Of a DNA stretch of 20,041 nucleotides, positions 15,042 to 20,041 are shown piece by piece (within the stretch, counting starts at the first letter, position 1; each line of letters begins with the position of its first letter). A model generated the notes under the pieces. The model ran no database searches. It worked only from the letters and a program-made list of their open reading frames with translations, and was not told the origin of the DNA. Both the position numbers and the translations under genes were made by a program. This stretch comes from Odoribacteraceae bacterium (lineage in GTDB: Bacteria; Bacteroidota; Bacteroidia; Bacteroidales; Marinifilaceae): contig JAIRXZ010000036.1 in the NCBI GenBank assembly GCA_031267995.1, positions 1-20,041 on the forward strand. The letters are read 5' to 3'.

Positions 15042-16049
15042 ATGGAAATATACAAGGCAGAAGAGCGGCGTTACGACGAGATGACCTACCGCCGTTGCGG
15101 CGCCAGCGGCCTGCGCGTCCCCGTCATATCCATCGGGTTGTGGCACAACTTCGGTCACGCGGACAGCCGCGCCCGTTTCAGCGAGATAGCCTTCCGCGCC
15201 TTCGACCGGGGCATCACGCACTTCGACCTCGCCAACAACTACGGCCCCCCGCCGGGGTCGGCCGAGGAGAACTTCGGAAAACTCCTTCGCGGCGGCCTCA
15301 AGCCCTATCGCGACCAGCTCCTCGTCTCCACCAAGGCCGGCTACCCCATGTGGCCAGGCCCCTACGGCAACGGCGGAAGCAGGAAATACCTCATGGCCAG
15401 CATCCACCAGAGCCTCCGCCGCACGGGGCTGGAGTACGTGGACATCTTCTACTCGCACCGCCCCGACCCGGACACCCCCCTCGAGGAGACCGTCGCCGCC
15501 CTCTCCGACATTGTCCGCCAGGGAAAAGCCCTCCACGTCGCCATCTCCAACTACCCGCCCCCGCTGGCTCGCCAGGCCATCGCCATGCTCCGCGACGCGG
15601 GCACCCCCTGCCTCGTCCACCAGGCCAAATACTCGATGTTCGAGCGCGCCCCGGAGTGCGGCCTCCTCCAGACCCTTGCCGACGAGGGCGTTGGCCTCAT
15701 CGCCTTCTCCCCCCTTGCCCAGGGGCTGCTCACCGACCGCTACCTGGACGGCATCCCCGCCGGGTCGCGAGCGGCGCGCCCGGAAGGATTCCTGCAACCG
15801 GGGCAAGTCACCCCCGAACGCGTGGAAAAAGCCCGCCGCCTCAACGCCCTGGCATCGGCGCGCGGGCAAAGTCTGGCGGCGATGGCGCTTGCCTGGCTGC
15901 TCCGGAACCCCGTCGTCACCAGCGTCTTGATTGGCGCAAGCTCGCCGGAACAAATTGACGAAAACCTGAAAGCGCTCCAACATCTCGACTTCTCCCAGGC
16001 GGAGCTGGATGCCATCGAGGAGATTCTCGCCACCCCTGCCGGCGAATGA
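15042..16049 (+). CDS. Aldo/keto reductase, YghZ/Mgr-like
   Basis: A 335-residue cytosolic NADPH-dependent oxidoreductase of the aldo/keto reductase superfamily. The catalytic tetrad is readable: Asp62 and Tyr67 in THFDLANNYG, Lys98 in VSTKAGY, and His139 in FYSHRPD. The segment LWHNFGHADSR (33-43) and NNYGPPPGSAEENFG (65-79) are typical of the YghZ (L-glyceraldehyde-3-phosphate reductase) and Kv-beta-like branch. The cofactor end is visible as SNYPP, QAKYSMFER, AFSPLAQGLLTDRY and VLIGASSPEQIDEN. Detoxification of a small aldehyde is likely, but the substrate is not certain. The ATG at 15042 is preferred over an in-frame TTG at 15036. It is a single gene between two divergently oriented or unrelated units. 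Confidence 0.92.
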   Translation: MEIYKAEERRYDEMTYRRCGASGLRVPVISIGLWHNFGHADSRARFSEIAFRAFDRGITHFDLANNYGPPPGSAEENFGKLLRGGLKPYRDQLLVSTKAGYPMWPGPYGNGGSRKYLMASIHQSLRRTGLEYVDIFYSHRPDPDTPLEETVAALSDIVRQGKALHVAISNYPPPLARQAIAMLRDAGTPCLVHQAKYSMFERAPECGLLQTLADEGVGLIAFSPLAQGLLTDRYLDGIPAGSRAARPEGFLQPGQVTPERVEKARRLNALASARGQSLAAMALAWLLRNPVVTSVLIGASSPEQIDENLKALQHLDFSQAELDAIEEILATPAGE

Positions 16050-16059
16050 ACGGCAAACG

Positions 16060-16097
16060 CGCCGGCCGCCGGTCGCCGCGCCGGGAAACGTTTTTTA
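16060..16097 (+). terminator. Possible terminator after the aldo/keto reductase gene
   Basis: A very GC-rich stretch with repeated self-complementary CCGG/GCCGGC elements (16061-16084) is followed within 10 bases by a run of six T (16091-16096). I do not see one long perfect stem, so the call is tentative. Confidence 0.3.
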
Positions 16098-16109
16098 TAA
16101 AATATTCTC

Positions 16110-16117
16110 TATTTTCG
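16110..16117 (+). promoter_or_regulatory. -7 box of the ECF sigma gene
   Basis: TATTTTCG, 26 bases upstream of the sigma factor ATG, preceded by an AT-rich spacer; a -33 TTTG is not evident. Confidence 0.45.
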
Positions 16118-16143
16118 CGACCGGTTATTAATCACTGCACCAC

Positions 16144-16683
16144 ATGCAACACGTCGTATCGGAGATAAAAAGGGGGAGCATCGAAACGTACCGCGCCTTC
16201 TTCGAGGGGTTTTACCCCACGCTGTGCGCCTTCGCCTTCAGGTACATCCAGCGGCGCGAACCGTGCAAGGACATCTCGCAGGAGGCGCTCCTCCTTTACT
16301 GGGAGCGCCGCGCCGATTTCGACCAGCTTTTCCAGGTAAAAAGTTTCCTCTATCCCCCCGTCCGCAACCGCTGCCTCAACCTCCTCAAGCGCGAGGAGGT
16401 CAACCGCAACTTCGTGCAGGAGAGCCTCCTGGAAAGCGAGGAGTTCCACGAGGAGGGGTTGATCGAGCAGGAGACCTACCTCCTCGTCCGCCAGGCCGTC
16501 GGCGCCCTCCCCACGCGCATGCGCGCCATCATCGAGCAGGCGATGGACGGGATGACAAACCCCCAAATAGCCAGGAAAATGGGCATCTCCGAGGGCACCG
16601 TCCACGCCCTCAAAAAAACGGCCTACCGCAAGCTGCGGACGCGGCTAAAACACCTCTACCTGATTTTTATTCTTTCCATGTAA
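16144..16683 (+). CDS. ECF-type RNA polymerase sigma factor
   Basis: A 179-residue alternative sigma factor of the Bacteroidetes SusC/D-linked ECF class. Sigma region 2 covers about 18-85 (AFFEGFYPTLCAFAFRYI, then the EALLLYWERR and VKSFLYPPVRNRCLN elements that contact core polymerase and the -10 element). Region 4 covers about 115-170, with a helix-turn-helix at NPQIARKMGISEGTVHALKK. Such factors are held inactive by a FecR-type anti-sigma factor and released when a TonB-dependent receptor binds its ligand; all three parts are encoded here in order (16144, 17508, 18771). The unusual feature is that the anti-sigma gene does not follow closely; a 650-bp repeat array intervenes. The hydrophobic C-terminus (LYLIFILSM) is slightly unusual. 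Confidence 0.93.
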   Translation: MQHVVSEIKRGSIETYRAFFEGFYPTLCAFAFRYIQRREPCKDISQEALLLYWERRADFDQLFQVKSFLYPPVRNRCLNLLKREEVNRNFVQESLLESEEFHEEGLIEQETYLLVRQAVGALPTRMRAIIEQAMDGMTNPQIARKMGISEGTVHALKKTAYRKLRTRLKHLYLIFILSM

Positions 16684-16717
16684 GGCGTGGGCGGGAGCCT
16701 CGCCATACTGTTGAAAA

Positions 16718-17367
16718 CCATTTATAGATATTTGAAACCTATCTATGGATAAGTGGCCGCCATCTATAGATAGATGGCGGCCATCTATAGAAGGATGGTG
16801 GCTATCTATAGATAGATGGCGGCCATCTATAGAAGGATGGTGGCTATCTATAGAAGGATGGCGGCCATCTATGGAAGGATGGTGGCTATCTATAGAAGGA
16901 TGGTGGCCATCTATAGAAGGATGGTGGCTATCCATAGAAGGATGGTGGCTATCACAATGGTGATGAAACCCATCACTAACGTGGTGAAACCCATCACTAA
17001 CGTGATGAAGTCTATCACAAACGTGATGAAGTCCATCACCGATGTGGTGAAGTTTATCACTATTGTCTTTGGATCCGGCACGTTTGTGATAGGTTTCATC
17101 ACGTTGGTGATAGGTTTCGTCACGTTGGTGATGAACTCCATCACAATTGTGATGAAACCTATCACAAACGTGGTTGACCCATCACAATTGTGATGAAACC
17201 TATCACAAACGTGATGAACTCTATCACAATTGTGATGAACTCCATCACCAACGTGATGAACTCTATCACCAACGTGCCGGATCCAAAAACAATAGTGACG
17301 GGTTTAATAGCCATGAGGATAAACTTCATCACGTTTGTGATAGGTTTCATCACGATTGTGATAGACC
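16718..17367. repeat. Array B/C: 31 tandem 21-bp palindromic units
   Basis: Units start at 16718, 16739, 16760 and so on in strict 21-bp phase to 17347, with one 20-bp unit at 17159 (one base lost near 17178). The first 11 units (16718-16948, array B) are built on a CTATAG core: CTATCTATAGATAG or CCATCTATAGAAGG, with GATGG...CCATC arms. From 16949 (array C) the units are built on ATCAC-N4-GTGAT, such as ATCACAATTGTGAT or ATCACAAACGTGAT. The change occurs exactly at a unit boundary. Units near 17075-17137 and 17326-17367 are in the opposite orientation to the other C units. The array fills most of the gap between the sigma factor and FecR genes. All reading frames are affected by the multiple-of-three period, so long ORFs arise on both strands. 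Confidence 0.95.
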
Positions 17368-17467
17368 TCGTTCCTCTCGAAAATAACGCCGATACATCCA
17401 TCGCGGCGTCGTGAATATCAGCGATATAAAAACAATCTTGAAAAAATTTCCCTCGCCGGCTACCCAT
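16911..17467 (-). pseudogene. Possible frameshifted heptad-repeat ORF in array C
   Basis: On the minus strand a frame opens at 17467 with about 33 non-repeat residues (MGSRRGKFFQDCFYIADIHD...) and continues as heptads such as MKPITNV and IEFITLV. It is cut at 17162 by the one-base loss in the 20-bp unit. The heptads continue in the next frame (from 17165) to a stop at 16911. Restoring the base gives about 186 codons, close to the 192 codons of the array A ORF, with the same design (unique start, then heptads). Because both strands are open by construction, translation is unproven. Confidence 0.2.
17056..17299. repeat. 37-bp inverted repeat pair inside array C
   Basis: The segment 17056-17092 is the inverse complement of 17263-17299 with 3 mismatches, including the shared GGATCCGGCACGTT core (BamHI-like GGATCC in both arms). 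It encloses 170 bases of array units. Units just inside the left arm are inverted in orientation relative to those before it, so the segment could have inverted by recombination between the arms. Confidence 0.85.
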
Positions 17468-17507
17468 GTTTTGCCTCGAGATTGTTCTATGATCAATTGA
17501 TTATAAA
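17368..17507. other. Leader region of fecR
   Basis: A 140-base AT-rich stretch after the array. No TAnnTTTG or TAnnTTCG box is visible at the usual distance from the FecR ATG, so fecR may depend on read-through from the sigma gene promoter or on an unrecognised ECF-type promoter. Confidence 0.4.
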
Positions 17508-18689
17508 ATGAAAACGGACAAGGCACTATTTCGATTGGCCGGCGCGCTGGCAGCCCTCTTCACCGGGTCGCGGACGGACGAGGACGAAAAAATCGTCAGC
17601 GAATGGACGGCAACGCGCCCCCGGCGCCAGGCGCTGGTCGGGCGGATCATGGACAAGGAACGCTTCGAGGCAAACCGCCAGCTGCTGGCAGACTTCCCCG
17701 GCGAGGAGGGCTGGGAGCGGGCATCTAAACGACTGACGGCGGGCAACAAACGCCGTCGCCTCGTGCCGCGCCGCACCGCCGCCGCCGTTGCCGCCGCCCT
17801 GCTGGTGGCCGGCATGACGACCCTCTACCTCGCCCGCGACGGGCAACAACCCGGCCAGCCGGAAGACGCCCCCGCCTTCACCTCCGGCACCACGGGCGCC
17901 CTGCTGACGCTGGGAAGCGGGAGGGTGGTTAGCATCGACAAGCGTACATTCCTGGAAATGACCGAGCGGGACGGCACCACCATCGTCGTCGACTCCGGCG
18001 CCGCGGACTACCGGCACGCCGCCGCCGAACCCGCGGAGGTCGTCTACAACACGGTGCGAACCCCGACGGGCATGGAGTTCCCGGTGACGCTGGCCGACGG
18101 GACGCGGGTGTACCTCAACGCCGAATCCTCCCTCACCTTCCCCACCGCCTTCGCCGCCGACGCGCGGGAGGTGACGCTGGAGGGCGAGGCCTTTTTCAAG
18201 GTGTCGCCCGACGCCTCGCGCCCCTTCACGGTACGGTCGGCGGGCGTGGAGGTGAGGGTGTTGGGGACATCCTTCAACCTGCGGGCGTACGAAAACGAGC
18301 GGTCGGTGGCCGCCACCCTCGTGGAGGGCAAGGTGGCGCTCGCCGGCGGCGGCGGGGAGTGGCAAATCGCTCCCGGCGAGCAGGCAAGCTACGTCAAGGC
18401 GACGGGCGAGTGCCGCGTGCGGCCGGTGGATGTCAACCTCTACACGGCCTGGCAATCGGGCAAATTCGTCTTCAAAAACGAGCGGCTGGAGGACATTCTC
18501 TCCTACCTCTCCCGCTGGTACGGCTTCAAGTACGCGTTCGTCGACCAGGCGTCGCGCGACGTGGTGATTGGCGCGAGCCTCAACCGGTACGCCGATATGG
18601 AGCCGATTATCAGGATCCTGCGGGAGTCCAACCTCGTGAACGTGATGGTGGATTCCGGCAACGCGATCACCGTCTACAGCAAGCAATAA
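17508..18689 (+). CDS. FecR-family anti-sigma factor
   Basis: A 393-residue inner-membrane regulator. The N-terminal cytosolic part (1-88) should bind the sigma factor encoded upstream; one membrane helix lies at about 90-109 after a basic KRRRLVPRR; the periplasmic FecR domain is at about 182-278 (TPTGMEFPVTLADGTRVYLN, ALR-like EVTLEGEAFFKVSP, VRVLGTSFNLRAY, LVEGKVAL); and the C-terminal DUF4974 domain is at about 318-390 (GKFVFKNERLEDILSYLSRWYGF), which contacts the receptor's STN domain. The length is normal. The next gene is the SusC-type receptor, 81 bases downstream. In this type of system, receptor occupancy is signalled through this protein to release the sigma factor. Confidence 0.95.
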   Translation: MKTDKALFRLAGALAALFTGSRTDEDEKIVSEWTATRPRRQALVGRIMDKERFEANRQLLADFPGEEGWERASKRLTAGNKRRRLVPRRTAAAVAAALLVAGMTTLYLARDGQQPGQPEDAPAFTSGTTGALLTLGSGRVVSIDKRTFLEMTERDGTTIVVDSGAADYRHAAAEPAEVVYNTVRTPTGMEFPVTLADGTRVYLNAESSLTFPTAFAADAREVTLEGEAFFKVSPDASRPFTVRSAGVEVRVLGTSFNLRAYENERSVAATLVEGKVALAGGGGEWQIAPGEQASYVKATGECRVRPVDVNLYTAWQSGKFVFKNERLEDILSYLSRWYGFKYAFVDQASRDVVIGASLNRYADMEPIIRILRESNLVNVMVDSGNAITVYSKQ

Positions 18690-18695
18690 AAAAAA

Positions 18696-18724
18696 TACGC
18701 CGGGAGTTGACAGCTCCCGACGTA
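18696..18724 (+). promoter_or_regulatory. Hairpin between fecR and the receptor gene
   Basis: TACGCCGGGAG (18696-18706) can pair with CTCCCGACGTA (18714-18724) with one mismatch, 7 bases after the FecR stop. No U-run follows on the plus strand, so it looks like an attenuating or RNA-stabilising stem rather than a full terminator. Confidence 0.45.
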
Positions 18725-18770
18725 CGCGTTCATAATTATCAAAGTTCTCACACTTTAACATTTCAAATGT

Positions 18771-20041
18771 ATGAAAAAAAACCAGGAAAGCAACTCCCCC
18801 GGTCGGGGGAAATGGAACAAAATTCTTTTAATCATGAAACTGAAAATCATGCTGGTATTGATCAGCTGCCTGCCCATCTCCGCGTCGGTATACTCGCAGG
18901 ACGGTAAAATTTCGCTGCACGCGGAAAACGTCAGCCTGGAGGAGATTATCTGGGACTTGCAAAAGAAAACCGACTTCGTCTTCATGTACGGCACGCGGGA
19001 GATCGACCATGTCCGCGGCCTCACCCTCGACGTCACCGGGAAGACGGTGCAGGAGATCCTGGCGCTGTGCCTGAAGGGTACCGGCCTCGCCTCCAGCGTC
19101 ACGGGGAATGCCGTGATCATCAGGAGAGAGGCCGCCCAGCAGGAGTCGCGCATCGTCCGCGGCACGGTGAAGGACGAGCGGGGGCTGCCCCTGCCCGGCG
19201 TGAGCGTGCAGGTGAAGGGGACGACGGCCGGCACCTCCACGGACACCCGCGGGGAGTTCGTGATCTCGGTGCCGCGGCAGGAGGAGGTGACGTTGGTCTT
19301 TAGCTTCGTCGGGATGGTGAAACAGGAGGTGGCGTGCAAGGCGGGCGTCTCCGCCCTCGACGTGGTGATGAAGGATGACGTGACGAAGATCGACGAGGTG
19401 GTGGTGACGGGCTATTCCACTATCCGCAAGGGTGATTACGTGGGCGCCATCACGGTGGTGCGCGGGGAGGACGTGTACGTGGCGGGGGAGACGAGCATCG
19501 ACCAGATGTTGCAGGGGGTGATCCCCGGCATGTCGGTGATGACGCGGTCGGGGCAGGTGGGGTCGTCGCCGAAGATCCGCATCCGCGGCACCTCCACGTT
19601 GCTGGGCAACCAGGAGCCGGTGTGGGTGGTGGATGGCGTGATTCAACGCGACCCGCTGCCGGTGCCGGACGAGACGATGTCGATGTCGGCCGATGTCCTC
19701 GAAATGCGAGAGATCGCGTCCAACGCCATCGCCTGGCTGAACCCCATCGATATCGAAACGATTACCGTGCTGAAGGATGCCTCGGCAACGGCTATCTATG
19801 GCTCGCAAGCGGCCAACGGGGTGATCGTGATTACCACGAAGAAGGCGCGGCCGGGGGATATTTCAGTATCGTATAGCGGCAACTTTGCCATCGGACAACG
19901 GCCGCGGTACGGGCTGTACGATCTGATGAACTCCCAGGAGGCTATGCAGTTTTCAAAGGAGGTTTACCTGGCGCGGGAGAGTTACACGCATGAAATTTTA
20001 CCGATCGGCTACGGGGGATTGATCCAGCAGCTGCAAAACAA
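18771..20041 (+). CDS. SusC/RagA-type TonB-dependent receptor with STN domain (5' part)
   Basis: The first 423 codons of an outer-membrane, TonB-dependent importer that runs off the window; full relatives are about 1000-1200 residues. After a basic start, a signal peptide spans about 22-43 (IMKLKIMLVLISCLPISASVYSQ, cut after YSQ). An STN (secretin/TonB N-terminal) signalling domain is at about 46-118 (GKISLHAENVSLEEII ... NAVIIRR). A carboxypeptidase-D-like beta-sandwich is at about 127-198 (VRGTVKDERGLPLPGVSVQVKGT). A TonB-box-like DEVVVTGY is at 208-215, and the plug runs from about 222 (IRIRGTSTLLGNQEPVWVVDGV, ITVLKDASATAIYGSQAANGVIVITTKK). The STN domain fits the upstream FecR/sigma pair. 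A SusD partner should follow outside the window. The substrate is unknown. The ATG at 18771 is chosen; 18834 is an alternative. Confidence 0.93.
   Translation, partial: MKKNQESNSPGRGKWNKILLIMKLKIMLVLISCLPISASVYSQDGKISLHAENVSLEEIIWDLQKKTDFVFMYGTREIDHVRGLTLDVTGKTVQEILALCLKGTGLASSVTGNAVIIRREAAQQESRIVRGTVKDERGLPLPGVSVQVKGTTAGTSTDTRGEFVISVPRQEEVTLVFSFVGMVKQEVACKAGVSALDVVMKDDVTKIDEVVVTGYSTIRKGDYVGAITVVRGEDVYVAGETSIDQMLQGVIPGMSVMTRSGQVGSSPKIRIRGTSTLLGNQEPVWVVDGVIQRDPLPVPDETMSMSADVLEMREIASNAIAWLNPIDIETITVLKDASATAIYGSQAANGVIVITTKKARPGDISVSYSGNFAIGQRPRYGLYDLMNSQEAMQFSKEVYLARESYTHEILPIGYGGLIQQLQN

Noticed and set aside
15095..15958. Plus-strand ORF in another frame of the aldo/keto reductase gene
   Set aside because: Translation is Pro/Arg/His-rich low-complexity sequence typical of an out-of-frame reading of GC-rich coding DNA.
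16718..17367. CRISPR array in the 21-bp arrays
   Set aside because: Units are contiguous and far too short, with no separate spacers; the periodicity is simple tandem repetition.
18359..18907. 182-codon ORF spanning the fecR end and the receptor start
   Set aside because: It is out of frame with both genes, which have clear domains; it only exists because of high GC and lack of stops.
1..20041. tRNA, rRNA or insertion sequence genes
   Set aside because: I looked for transposase-like ORFs and for tRNA- or rRNA-like sequence and saw none that could be supported by eye.

Overview
The window looks like chromosomal DNA of a fairly GC-rich member of the Bacteroidales. The evidence is a SusC/RagA-type receptor preceded by an ECF sigma factor and a FecR-type anti-sigma factor, a fimbrillin/BACON-type lipoprotein, DapL-type lysine and cell-wall biosynthesis, several lipoproteins with short lipoboxes, and Bacteroidetes-type promoter boxes (TAnnTTTG and a TAnnTTCG variant) about 20-55 bases upstream of starts without clear Shine-Dalgarno sites. 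A genus cannot be fixed from the sequence alone; an Odoribacter/Butyricimonas-like relative is only a guess.

Left part (1-5100, minus strand): an unrecognised 326-residue protein with a very basic N-terminus; upstream of it an ORF whose body is a perfect-period array of 21-bp palindromic units (array A, 1096-1536); and a 1052-residue surface lipoprotein with an Mfa/fimbrillin-like N-terminal half and BACON-like repeats, with its own good promoter. Next (5100-7150) is an AT-richer islet. One gene for an AlbA_2/Schlafen-like ATP-binding protein is bounded on both sides by copies of the same 19-24 bp direct repeat, and on the 3' side these are part of a 55-bp tandem array. This looks like a laterally acquired cassette.

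Middle (7150-16050): housekeeping genes. These are glyS (minus), a secreted metallophosphoesterase, a lipoprotein cyclophilin (minus), a SPOR lipoprotein, the dapF-dapL pair (overlapping by 7 bases, making meso-diaminopimelate), a lipoprotein of unknown role (minus) and an aldo/keto reductase. Strong hairpin terminators follow glyS and dapL.

Right part (16100-20041, plus strand): an ECF sigma factor, a FecR anti-sigma factor and the 5' part of a SusC/RagA TonB-dependent receptor with an STN domain. This is the usual trans-envelope signalling module for uptake of a glycan or other nutrient. The sigma and anti-sigma genes are separated by about 820 bases, most of it a second 21-bp-period palindromic array (16718-17367, 31 units). 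That array changes its unit sequence half way without losing phase and contains a 37-bp inverted repeat around a 170-bp segment.

The strongest candidate for something undescribed is this pair of arrays: different sequences, the same 21-bp period (two helical turns), the same self-complementary architecture, and open reading frames on both strands.
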